From: an uncultured Muribaculaceae bacterium
GTDB lineage: Bacteria; Bacteroidota; Bacteroidia; Bacteroidales; Muribaculaceae
Length of the DNA stretch: 7,904 nt
Assembly (NCBI GenBank): GCA_938039795.1
Contig: CALHWU010000140.1
Location: forward strand, 1 to 7,904
Reading direction: 5' to 3'
The notes under the pieces: generated by a model
Told to the model about the DNA's origin: nothing
Database searches by the model: none
Seen by the model: the letters and a program-made list of their open reading frames with translations, nothing else
Made by a program: the position numbers and the translations under genes
Shown here: positions 1 through 7,363 of the stretch, piece by piece
How the letters are laid out: every line of letters begins with the position of its first letter
Position numbering within the stretch: the first letter of the stretch is position 1

Positions 1-1550
1 CCAAGGCTATCTGCATGGACTTCGGGGTCGCAGAGCGTTTTGGCGGTACTTGCAATCTCCGCTTTGACGATACCAATCCTGTAAAAGAGGACGTGGAATA
101 TGTAGATGCTATACGAGAGGATATCCACTGGCTCGGATTTGACTGGGGCAACCGTGAGTATTATGCAAGCGATTATTTCCCCCAGCTCTTTGATCTCGCA
201 TGCCGCATGATCAGGGAGGGCAAGGCTTATGTCGACGATCAGAGCTCGGAAGAGATAGCGCGTCAGAAGGGCACTCCCACCGAGCCCGGACAGGAGAGTC
301 CTTTCCGCAGCCGTACTCCTGAAGAGAATCTCGATCTTTTCATGCGCATGAATGCGGGAGAATTCGACGAGGGATCGCGTGTGCTGCGTGCCAAGATAGA
401 TATGGCCTCGCCCAACATGCATTTCCGTGATCCGATAATGTATCGCATCATCAAGACGCCCCATCACCGTACAGGCGACAAATGGAAAGTATATCCCATG
501 TATGACTTCGCCCATGGTCAGAGCGACTATTTCGAAGGGGTCACCCATTCGATATGCACACTGGAATTTGTAGTACACCGGCCGCTTTACGAATATTTTG
601 TCAAGGAGCTCGCCGACGAATCATACTGCCCGCGACAGATCGAGTTCAACCGTCTCAACCTGACTTATACCGTCATGTCGAAACGCAAGCTTCTGCAGCT
701 TGTCAAGGAAGGCCTGGTCGACGGCTGGGACGATCCACGCATGCCGACCATCTCCGGTATGCGCAGAAGAGGATATACTCCTCGGTCGATCCGTAATTTT
801 ATCGACAAGATCGGCTACACCAAATATGAGGCCCTCAACAGTGTGTCGCTTCTTGAGCATGCCGTACGCGATGATCTCAACGCCATCGCCACGCGCGGCA
901 TGGCCGTCATCAATCCCGTAAAGCTGATCATCACCAATTATCCCGAAGATAAAGAGGAGATGCTCTCGATGGACAACAATCCCGAGCAGCCCGACAGCGG
1001 CACGCACTCTATGCCTTTCAGCCGTGAGCTTTATATAGAGCGTGAAGACTTCATGGAAAATCCCCCGAAGAAATTCTTCCGTCTTGCTCCCGATCAGGAA
1101 GTGCGTCTCAAGGGAGGATATATCATAAAATGCACAGGAGTCAAAAAAGCCGATGACGGTACGATCGAGGAGATCTACTGCACGTATGACCCTGACACCC
1201 GCAGCGGTCTGCCCGGGAGCATGCGTAAGGTGAAGGGTACGCTTCACTGGGTATCTGCACGCCACGCGGTGGATGCTACGGTGAAACTCTATGACCGGCT
1301 GTTCAATGTGGAAAATCCGGCGGCTGAAACCGAGCGCGACTTCCGCGAACTGCTCAATCCCGACTCGCTCATCACTGTGGAAGGTGTGAAGATAGAGCCC
1401 TTCCTTGCGGAGAATGCACGCCCGGGAGAGCATTTCCAGTTCCAGCGTATCGGGTATTTCACCCCCGACCGCTCGTCGGCGAGCGGCCATCTGGTATTCA
1501 ACCGGACAATCGCTCTTAAAGACAGTTGGGAAAAGGAACAGAAAAAGTGA
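1..1550 (+). CDS. glnS: Glutaminyl-tRNA synthetase, 5'-truncated
   Basis: Cytoplasmic class I aminoacyl-tRNA synthetase that charges tRNA-Gln with glutamine using ATP. The reading frame is open from the left edge (first full codon at base 3) and gives 515 residues beginning KAIC. This matches E. coli GlnRS from about residue 46, so roughly 45 codons, including the HIGH ATP-binding motif, lie outside the window. The ATG at base 15 is internal (M of ICMDFG) and is not the start. Visible hallmarks are NLRFDDTNPVKED just after the edge, LRAKIDMASP, YPMYDFAHGQSD and THSICTLEF in the catalytic core, the KMSKS-type loop VMSKRK at bases 672-689, DDPRMPTISGMRRRGY, and the C-terminal beta-barrel anticodon-binding half (RKVKGTLHWVSARHA, LYDRLF) ending in FNRTIALKDSW. 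The estimated full length of about 560 is normal for the family. No frameshift is visible. The next gene starts 7 nt downstream, suggesting co-transcription. Confidence 0.97.
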   Translation, partial: KAICMDFGVAERFGGTCNLRFDDTNPVKEDVEYVDAIREDIHWLGFDWGNREYYASDYFPQLFDLACRMIREGKAYVDDQSSEEIARQKGTPTEPGQESPFRSRTPEENLDLFMRMNAGEFDEGSRVLRAKIDMASPNMHFRDPIMYRIIKTPHHRTGDKWKVYPMYDFAHGQSDYFEGVTHSICTLEFVVHRPLYEYFVKELADESYCPRQIEFNRLNLTYTVMSKRKLLQLVKEGLVDGWDDPRMPTISGMRRRGYTPRSIRNFIDKIGYTKYEALNSVSLLEHAVRDDLNAIATRGMAVINPVKLIITNYPEDKEEMLSMDNNPEQPDSGTHSMPFSRELYIEREDFMENPPKKFFRLAPDQEVRLKGGYIIKCTGVKKADDGTIEEIYCTYDPDTRSGLPGSMRKVKGTLHWVSARHAVDATVKLYDRLFNVENPAAETERDFRELLNPDSLITVEGVKIEPFLAENARPGEHFQFQRIGYFTPDRSSASGHLVFNRTIALKDSWEKEQKK

Positions 1551-1557
1551 CAGCCTG

Positions 1558-3000
1558 GTGAGCAGACTTGACGACGCACATAATAGCTACAACGACGAAC
1601 TGAAGCGGCTTTATGACCGTTTCAGAGAGGAAGCGGGGCATCCCGACGCCTATTTCGACGAGGACGATCTTATCGAGATCTTCGATTATGCCTCCGATAT
1701 GGCCGACGATGCCACGCGCCTCGAAGTGCTGATGGCGGGGGCGCGTCTATATCCTTCGAGCGAGCCTCTGATGCAGCGTAAGGCATGTCTGGTGTTGGAC
1801 ACCTCGGGCGATGAGGCGGCGCGGCGCGCGCTGGCGCCCGTATCTGATTCTGTAATCGGACGGCTTCTGGCGCTTCGTATCGACAAGCCTCCTCATGAGG
1901 AGGCCCGCAACAGACTCGAAGGCATTATCGCCGTCGCAACAGACTTTGAGGACGAATGGATCATCCAGCTCGTGCAGACGGCGTCGGAAATCGGCGAGTT
2001 CGCGTGGCTGGTGGAATCGAAGGACCGCATCATGCGTCTGACGGATTATCCGCAGACTTTCCTTTACGAAATGGTTGAAGCGGCGCGTCTCAACTTCGAT
2101 TATGAGGTGGCGGCCGCATGTGCCGAACAGCTTACTGATCTTGAGCCTTTCAACGGAGAGTTCTGGGAAAGTCTTGCCGATATCCAGATTACGAATTCAA
2201 AATTTACGGAAGGACTGAATGCCGCCGACTATGCGCTGGCTATAAATCCTGGCTCAGTGAAGGCCTTGATGCTTAAGGCACAGGCGCTATATGAACTCAA
2301 CCGGCCCACCGACGATGTCGTCAGGTGGCTTGACAATGCCATAGATGTCGATCCTGACGATCCGGCGCCATCGCATTATAAGGCTCTCGTGCTTTATGCG
2401 GCAGGGTTCAATTCCATGGCTGTAGACACTCTCGAAGCATTCCGCCACCGTCATCCCCATGACTTTCCGACTTTGGAATACCTCAACACAATTACCGACG
2501 GAGCTATCGGCTCCGACGCCCTGATGGCGGTGATGGAAGAAGAGGATGCCAGCGATGACGACTGGAATGCCAAAGCAGAAGAGCTTATCAGGGCCGGACG
2601 TCATGGAGCCGCCGTCAACCTGCTTGTGTCGAGCTTCCGTCTGCATCATACCCCTCCGGTATCTTTGATGTTCGTCGAGCTGTACGTTTGCCGCCGCTAT
2701 AAGGAACTCCAGGATTTCATTGATCTTTCTTCTATTGCCGGCTGGAACCTGCGGCTGCCTGAACGTCTGGCCTATCTGCTGTCGCTTCTGCGCACCGGCG
2801 CTGACTCTCAGAAAGTGCTTGCCGTGATTTCGCAGACTGAGGCACTGCTTGAAGCGGATGCCTCCGACGAGCGCCGCATTCAGGCTTCCCCGCTGGAGAT
2901 CGCCGGCTACAGAGCCGTGACCTCTGCGGTCCGTCGGGCCGTTCTCGCGGGCCAGCAGGTCGATCTTGACGCCATAGATCCATTTCCGGCGGTAAAATAA
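1558..3000 (+). CDS. TPR-like helical-repeat protein of unknown function
   Basis: 480-residue soluble protein made almost wholly of paired amphipathic helices. I do not recognise a specific named family. The clearest tetratricopeptide-like units are at residues 202-233 (FWESLADIQ...ALAINPGS), 234-269 (VKALMLKAQALYELNR...IDVDPDD) and 270 to about 304. Weaker helical repeats flank them on both sides. The N-terminus is strongly acidic (FDEDDLIEIFDYASDMADD). There is no signal peptide, membrane segment or enzymatic motif, so a cytoplasmic scaffold or protein-protein interaction role is the likely inference. The start is GTG at 1558, 7 nt after the glnS stop. An in-frame ATG at 1405 would bury 146 nt in glnS and add a low-complexity Ser/Arg-rich extension, so I reject it. 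The spacing implies translation linked to glnS, but a functional link to tRNA charging is unproven. Confidence 0.85.
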   Translation: MSRLDDAHNSYNDELKRLYDRFREEAGHPDAYFDEDDLIEIFDYASDMADDATRLEVLMAGARLYPSSEPLMQRKACLVLDTSGDEAARRALAPVSDSVIGRLLALRIDKPPHEEARNRLEGIIAVATDFEDEWIIQLVQTASEIGEFAWLVESKDRIMRLTDYPQTFLYEMVEAARLNFDYEVAAACAEQLTDLEPFNGEFWESLADIQITNSKFTEGLNAADYALAINPGSVKALMLKAQALYELNRPTDDVVRWLDNAIDVDPDDPAPSHYKALVLYAAGFNSMAVDTLEAFRHRHPHDFPTLEYLNTITDGAIGSDALMAVMEEEDASDDDWNAKAEELIRAGRHGAAVNLLVSSFRLHHTPPVSLMFVELYVCRRYKELQDFIDLSSIAGWNLRLPERLAYLLSLLRTGADSQKVLAVISQTEALLEADASDERRIQASPLEIAGYRAVTSAVRRAVLAGQQVDLDAIDPFPAVK

Positions 3001-3066
3001 TTTTTGCGGCATCCGACAAAATCGGTCTGCACGTGTTATAAATATTGAACCATAAAATCATCAGTA

Positions 3067-3756
3067 ATGAAAAAATATTTGGCTGAAGGAATCGGTACAA
3101 TGTTCCTCGTGTTGATGGCTTGCGGCAGTGCCGTGCTTGCAGGTCCGAAGATCGGCGTCCTCGGCATAGGATTGTGTTTCGGCCTTGTGCTGATATGTCT
3201 CTGTTATTGCATCGGCAACATTTCCGGCTGTCATGTGAATCCGGCTGTGTCGTTCGCCATGTTCGTCTCAGGCAAGCTCTCCGGCCGTGATCTGTGTGGC
3301 TACGTGGTGGCCCAGCTGCTTGGAGCGGCTGTCGGAGCCGGTTTTCTCTACTGGTTTGTCAACATGGACATGGGCTTCGATTTTGGAGGCGTCACCGGCA
3401 ACAATATTCTGGCGGCCAACGTGCTTCAGCCCGGAGCAACCTCAGGAATGGCTCTCTTGATGGAGATCCTGTTCACATTTTTCTTTGTCCTGACAATACT
3501 TGGCGTCACAGATGAGAAGCATGGTTTCGGACGTTTCGCAGGTATCGCCATCGGTATCGCTCTCGGACTTGTAAATATCGTCGGCATCCCTGTCGACAAC
3601 TGTTCGGTCAACCCTGCCAGAAGCTTCGGTCCGGCACTTTTCTCGCCCGACGCCTGGGGCGATTTCTGGATTATGGTAGTAGGCCCGCTTGTAGGAGCTC
3701 TGATTGCTGTCCTTGCATGGAAGGCTATCTCCGGTGCACGCACTGCGATCGAATGA
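3067..3756 (+). CDS. Aquaporin / MIP-family channel with altered filter
   Basis: Inner-membrane channel of the major intrinsic protein family, AqpZ-like, 229 residues (family norm about 230). The start ATG gives MKKYLAEGIGTMFLVL, as expected for helix 1. Six hydrophobic segments and both half-helix boxes are present: HVNPAV (N58-P59-A60) and SVNPARSFGPAL (N182-P183-A184). By register with E. coli AqpZ (F43/H174/T183/R189), the aromatic/arginine filter here is F38, N170, C179, R185. Phe, Arg and the AQP1-like Cys are retained, but the usual His is Asn (codon AAT, 3574-3576). GlpF-type glycerol channels have Trp/Gly/Phe/Arg instead, so this is closer to water channels, with uncertain selectivity. 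The gene sits 66 nt after the TPR gene with no strong terminator between, and is followed by a clear terminator. The 66-nt leader is A/T-rich near the start (TATAAATATTG at 3037-3047), but I could not assign a convincing promoter. Confidence 0.93.
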   Translation: MKKYLAEGIGTMFLVLMACGSAVLAGPKIGVLGIGLCFGLVLICLCYCIGNISGCHVNPAVSFAMFVSGKLSGRDLCGYVVAQLLGAAVGAGFLYWFVNMDMGFDFGGVTGNNILAANVLQPGATSGMALLMEILFTFFFVLTILGVTDEKHGFGRFAGIAIGIALGLVNIVGIPVDNCSVNPARSFGPALFSPDAWGDFWIMVVGPLVGALIAVLAWKAISGARTAIE

Positions 3757-3763
3757 CATACAG

Positions 3764-3777
3764 GCGCCTTAAGGCGC
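3764..3777. repeat. 14-nt perfect palindrome after the aquaporin stop
   Basis: GCGCCTTAAGGCGC is a perfect palindrome beginning 8 nt after the aquaporin stop codon. As RNA it could form a 5-bp G/C-rich stem with a TTAA loop. It lies 8 nt before the larger terminator stem, so it may be an extra 3'-end hairpin that slows polymerase or protects the mRNA end. An alternative is a protein-binding site. No T-tract follows it, so it would not terminate transcription alone. Confidence 0.5.
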
Positions 3778-3785
3778 ACAGGCAT

Positions 3786-3824
3786 TAGAAGCTATGGCGG
3801 CGATCTCGGCCGCCATAGCTTTTA
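3786..3824 (+). terminator. Rho-independent terminator of the aquaporin unit
   Basis: A perfect 13-bp stem pairs AAGCTATGGCGGC (3789-3801) with GCCGCCATAGCTT (3809-3821) around a 7-nt loop. It extends through a G-U, an A-U and a U-A pair to 3786/3824, and its 3' arm runs into TTTTA. The stem is G/C-rich at the loop end and A/T at the base, as expected for an intrinsic terminator on the + strand. On the opposite strand no T-tract follows, so it is one-directional. It separates the glnS-TPR-aquaporin block from topA. The U-run is short (four), so some read-through is possible. Confidence 0.85.
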
Positions 3825-3959
3825 TGTGGTCAGACAGGATTGTAATTATTATCAGTATTCCGGCCGGATAGCGGAGAGGGAGAGAATGTAAATCGGGCGT
3901 GGATGTCGGTGAAATTCAAACACTCTCTAAAAAATGAGGCGAAATTGATTTCTTTTTCC

Positions 3960-3967
3960 TAATTTTG
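3960..3967 (+). promoter_or_regulatory. Bacteroidota -7 promoter element of topA
   Basis: TAATTTTG matches the Bacteroidota primary-sigma -7 consensus TAnnTTTG at every fixed position. It lies 39 nt before the topA ATG at 4007, giving an inferred transcription start near 3972-3976 and a leader of about 30-35 nt. The matching -33 element (TTTG, about 19-21 nt upstream) is not evident: the window there reads around AAATGAGGCG (3932-3941). The promoter is therefore either weak at -33 or dependent on an upstream factor. The site sits inside the intergenic stretch that follows the aquaporin terminator, where topA needs its own promoter. Confidence 0.65.
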
Positions 3968-4006
3968 CCGGACGATTTAACGAATGAAGTGTTACAGCTC
4001 TCAGAT

Positions 4007-6343
4007 ATGGTCAAGAATCTCGTCATTGTAGAGTCGCCGGCAAAGGCGAAAACTATCGGAAAGTTTCTCGGTCCCGATTATACGGTGATGTCGAGCTACG
4101 GTCACATACGCGACCTCGCTCCAAATAATCTGGGCATAGATACCGACAATGGTTTTCAGCCCGAATATGTCATACCCGACGAAAAGCGGCAGCTTGTGCG
4201 CGACCTGCGCAAAGCGGCCTCACAGGCGTCGATGGTGTGGCTCGCTTCCGATGAAGACCGCGAAGGAGAAGCCATATCGTGGCATCTTTACGAAGTCCTC
4301 GGACTTAAGCCGGAGAATACACGGCGCATAGTATTCCATGAGATCACAAAGGACGCCATACTCCATGCAATAGCCCATCCGCGCGAGATCGACCTCAATC
4401 TTGTCGACGCGCAGCAGGCAAGACGTGTGCTTGACCGTATAGTCGGTTTCGAATTGTCGCCTGTTTTGTGGCGCAAGATCCGTCCGGCCCTTTCGGCCGG
4501 AAGAGTGCAGTCGGTAGCTGTCAGGCTCATTGTGGAGCGTGAGGAGGAGATCAAGGCCTTCAGGCCCGAACCTTATTTCCGTGTCACCGGCCGGTTTGCA
4601 ACCCAGGCAGGCACTCTCGACGGGGAATATTGCCGCCGTCTGCCGGCGGAGAATGAGGCAGAACGGCTGCTTGACGAGTGCTCTAAAGCGTCGTTCGCTA
4701 TTTCCGACATAAATGTAAAACCGCTGCGAAAAAGTCCGGCTCCGCCGTTCACTACTTCCACGCTTCAACAGGAAGCATCGCGGAAGCTCGGCTTCTCGGT
4801 GAGCAAGACGATGATGGTGGCCCAGCATCTGTATGAAGCAGGACACATTACGTATATGCGTACCGATTCGCTTAACCTCTCCACTCTGGCTCTCAATTCG
4901 ATAGCAAAAGTGGTAGGCGACACGATGGGAGCCGAATACTTAAAGCGACGCACCTATCATACATCATCCAAGGGCGCTCAGGAGGCGCATGAAGCCATCA
5001 GGCCTACATATGCCGAGAGGCAGGCGATATCGGGCAATGCCGACGAACAGCGTCTTTATTCGCTTATATGGAAACGTACCGTCGCATCGCAGATGGCCGA
5101 CGCCCAACTTGAAAAGACCACCGTGGAGATCGGCGCTCCGGGAGTCGACGGGCATTTCACAGCCTCGGGCGAGGTGATAAAATTCGACGGATTTCTCCGT
5201 CTGTATATCGAAGGTACCGACGACGACAACGACGTGGCTGCTCCAGGCTCGACGCTTCTGCTCCCTGTGAAAAAAGGGGAGGCGTTGACGCCGGTCTCCA
5301 TTGAGGCAGTCCAGCGGTTCACGCAGGCGCCACCGCGGTATACTGAAGCCTCTCTGGTCAAGAAAATGGAAGAGCTGGGCATCGGTAGGCCCTCCACATA
5401 TGCTCCCACCATATCCACTATTCAGCAGCGTGAGTATATTGTCAAGGGCGACCGTCCGGGCGAACCGAGGGATTTCGTGGTGTTGAGCATGGCTGACGGC
5501 AAGCTGAGCCGCACTGTCAGAACCGAGAATACCGGTTCGGATCGCGGCAAGCTTATCCCCACGGATACAGGTACGATAGTCAATGAATTCCTGACCAATT
5601 ACTTCCCTAATGTCCTCGACTATAACTTTACTGCCAGGGTCGAGGAGCGTTTCGACAAGATAGCCGAAGGCGACGCGCAGTGGAGCCATGAGATCGGAGA
5701 GTTTTACGACGTGTTTCATCCCGAGGTGAAACAGGCTTCCGACATGAGGCTCGAACACCGTGTCGGAGAGAGATTGCTTGGCAAGGATCCGGCATCCGGG
5801 CGCAGCGTGTATGTTAAGATCGGGCGTTTCGGTCCGGTCGTTCAGATCGGTGACAGCACAGATGAAGAGAAGCCGCAGTTTGCATCGCTCCGCAAGGATC
5901 AGTCGGTGCTCGACATTACTCTGGAAGAAGCCCTGAAGCTGTTCGAGCTGCCTCGCGTGCTGGGTTCGTATGAGGATGCCGAGGTGAGTGTCGGTATGGG
6001 GCGTTTCGGGCCCTACGTGAAGCATGCCGGCAAATTCGTCAGCATACCGAAGGATGTGGCTCCGCTTGATGTCACTCTCGATCAGGCGATAGCCCTTATT
6101 GAGGAGAAGCGTCAGGCTGAGATCAAGAAGACAGTGAAGGAATTTTCAGAAGATCCCGACGTGAAGATACTCAACGGCCGCTATGGAGTATATATCCATG
6201 CCGGAGGCAATAACTATAAGATTCCGAAGACGGTGACCGATCCGGCCTCACTTACGATAGAGCAGGTAAGAGAGATAATGGCCAAGCAGGACGCCGCGCC
6301 AAAACGCTCGACACGACGCACAGCAACCACTCGACGCAAATGA
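4007..6343 (+). CDS. topA: DNA topoisomerase I (type IA)
   Basis: Relaxes negative supercoils by Mg-dependent transient single-strand breakage on the nucleoid; 778 residues. The N-terminal Toprim domain shows NLVIVESPAKAKTIGKFLG (metal-binding E9) and the acidic triad region DEDREGE (82-88), then RRIVFHEITKDAI. The catalytic tyrosine is Y283 in GHITYMRTDSLNLS. EEAHEAIRPT-type (here QEAHEAIRPT) and EELGIGRPSTYAPTI motifs complete the core. Instead of Cys4 zinc ribbons, the C-terminus has three topoisomerase C-terminal repeats marked by GRFGP at 606-610, GRFGP at 665-669 and GRYG at 724-727, exactly 59 residues apart, then a basic tail (KRSTRRTATTRRK) likely to bind DNA. I chose ATG 4007 because it gives the standard MVKNLVIVESPAKAK start. 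The in-frame TTG at 3965 lies inside the -7 promoter box and cannot be translated from that promoter. The stop overlaps the next gene by 4 nt. Confidence 0.97.
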   Translation: MVKNLVIVESPAKAKTIGKFLGPDYTVMSSYGHIRDLAPNNLGIDTDNGFQPEYVIPDEKRQLVRDLRKAASQASMVWLASDEDREGEAISWHLYEVLGLKPENTRRIVFHEITKDAILHAIAHPREIDLNLVDAQQARRVLDRIVGFELSPVLWRKIRPALSAGRVQSVAVRLIVEREEEIKAFRPEPYFRVTGRFATQAGTLDGEYCRRLPAENEAERLLDECSKASFAISDINVKPLRKSPAPPFTTSTLQQEASRKLGFSVSKTMMVAQHLYEAGHITYMRTDSLNLSTLALNSIAKVVGDTMGAEYLKRRTYHTSSKGAQEAHEAIRPTYAERQAISGNADEQRLYSLIWKRTVASQMADAQLEKTTVEIGAPGVDGHFTASGEVIKFDGFLRLYIEGTDDDNDVAAPGSTLLLPVKKGEALTPVSIEAVQRFTQAPPRYTEASLVKKMEELGIGRPSTYAPTISTIQQREYIVKGDRPGEPRDFVVLSMADGKLSRTVRTENTGSDRGKLIPTDTGTIVNEFLTNYFPNVLDYNFTARVEERFDKIAEGDAQWSHEIGEFYDVFHPEVKQASDMRLEHRVGERLLGKDPASGRSVYVKIGRFGPVVQIGDSTDEEKPQFASLRKDQSVLDITLEEALKLFELPRVLGSYEDAEVSVGMGRFGPYVKHAGKFVSIPKDVAPLDVTLDQAIALIEEKRQAEIKKTVKEFSEDPDVKILNGRYGVYIHAGGNNYKIPKTVTDPASLTIEQVREIMAKQDAAPKRSTRRTATTRRK

Positions 6344-7323
6344 ACAGCAGACCACGCAATTTCAAGCCCGGAGCCGAACGCACAGCGTTTGTACCCGACC
6401 GTATAGAGACTTATCAGGTAAAAGAGGAGTGCGGCCTGCTCGATTTCCTGCTGGCGTCCATGCCGCAGAGGAAACGCACCAATGTCAAGGAACTCCTCAA
6501 GCATCGTCAGGTAGCTGTGGGAGCGCTACCGGTGACACAATTTGACCATCCGCTCACACCGGGCGATGAGATCCGGGTCAACCTGACGCGCGAATTCAGG
6601 GTCTTCTATCACCGCAGGATGAAGCTCGTTTATGAGGACGATGACATCATTGTGGTCAACAAAGGCTATGGACTTCTTTCCATAGGCAACGACAAGGTGC
6701 GCGAGGGTACGGCCTACTCTATCCTCCGGGAATACGTGAAGTGGGGCGATCCGCGCAACAAGATATTCATCGTCCATCGTCTAGACCGCGACACATCCGG
6801 ACTGATGGTGTTCGCCAAAAACGAGAAAGCGAAGGAAACCCTGCAGCACAACTGGAACAATATGGTGCTGGAGCGTCGATACCTCGCTGTCACCGAGGGT
6901 ACTCCCGACCCATCGACCGGTATCCGCAGAAGTTATCTTGCAGAAAACTCCGTCCACGAAGTCTACTCCACCGACAAGCCAGAGGAAGGTAAACTCGCTG
7001 TCACCAGATATACAACGCTCAAATCCTCCAATCCATACGCGATGCTTCAGGTGGAGCTTGATACCGGCCGCAAGAACCAGATCCGTGTCCATATGGCCGA
7101 ACTCGGTTGCCCCATCAGCGGCGACCGCCGGTATGGCGGTCACAGCAACGTCATCCACCGGCTGGCGCTGCATGCCCAGACCCTGCGCTTTGTCCATCCG
7201 GTGACACGGCGCGAAATGGCATTTTCCACTCCTGTCCCGTCATCGTTCGAGCGGCTTCTCTCATGCCATAAGCCGCTGCCGAAGGATCCCGCGCCCTTCT
7301 GCGAGGAGGAGTATGACGAATGA
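6340..7323 (+). CDS. RluA/RluD-family pseudouridine synthase with S4 domain
   Basis: Isomerises specific uridines in structured RNA, most likely rRNA, to pseudouridine; 327 residues, cytoplasmic. An S4 RNA-binding domain occupies about residues 25-80 (GLLDFLLASMP...NVKELLKHRQVAVG...LTPGDEIRVN). The catalytic domain begins with KLVYEDDDIIVVNKGYGLLSIG and carries the active-site motif HRLDRDTSGLMVFAK, in which D149 is the expected nucleophile. It ends with the family's GRKNQIRVHMAELGCPISGDRRYGG and HRLALHA...FVHPVT blocks. Motif I reads NKGYG where E. coli paralogues have NKPxG. From memory this NKG form is common in a Bacteroidota subgroup, so it need not mean loss of function. The target site cannot be assigned, so I give no symbol. 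The ATG overlaps the topA stop (ATGA), implying translational coupling. A short acidic tail (FCEEEYDE) ends the protein. Confidence 0.93.
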   Translation: MNSRPRNFKPGAERTAFVPDRIETYQVKEECGLLDFLLASMPQRKRTNVKELLKHRQVAVGALPVTQFDHPLTPGDEIRVNLTREFRVFYHRRMKLVYEDDDIIVVNKGYGLLSIGNDKVREGTAYSILREYVKWGDPRNKIFIVHRLDRDTSGLMVFAKNEKAKETLQHNWNNMVLERRYLAVTEGTPDPSTGIRRSYLAENSVHEVYSTDKPEEGKLAVTRYTTLKSSNPYAMLQVELDTGRKNQIRVHMAELGCPISGDRRYGGHSNVIHRLALHAQTLRFVHPVTRREMAFSTPVPSSFERLLSCHKPLPKDPAPFCEEEYDE

Positions 7324-7363
7324 TCATTGAAACAGACCATAAATCTCATAATAATACACCAAT

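Noticed and set aside
621..1490. 289-codon open frame on the - strand opposite glnS
   Set aside because: Same codon-aligned register as glnS. It is explained by rare use of TTA/CTA/TCA, and the product resembles no protein family.
1405..1557. N-terminal extension of the TPR protein from ATG 1405
   Set aside because: It overlaps the conserved C-terminus of glnS by 146 nt, and the encoded Ser/Arg-rich segment looks like out-of-frame translation of glnS.
2287..3012. 241-codon open frame on the - strand opposite the TPR gene
   Set aside because: Also codon-aligned with the sense gene and without recognisable domains; a shadow frame.
3013..3025. Possible terminator CCGA-CAAAA-TCGG between the TPR gene and aquaporin
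   Set aside because: The stem is only 4 bp and no T-tract follows, so it is too weak to call.
3037..3047. TATAAATATTG as a promoter for the aquaporin gene
   Set aside because: It matches TAnnTTTG poorly in any register, and no TTTG lies at the right distance upstream. The nearest (3003-3006) is over 30 nt away.
4964..6025. 353-codon open frame on the - strand opposite topA
   Set aside because: Its triplets coincide exactly with topA codons. In that register an antisense stop needs TTA, CTA or TCA in the sense frame, codons this genome rarely uses. It has no recognisable domain.
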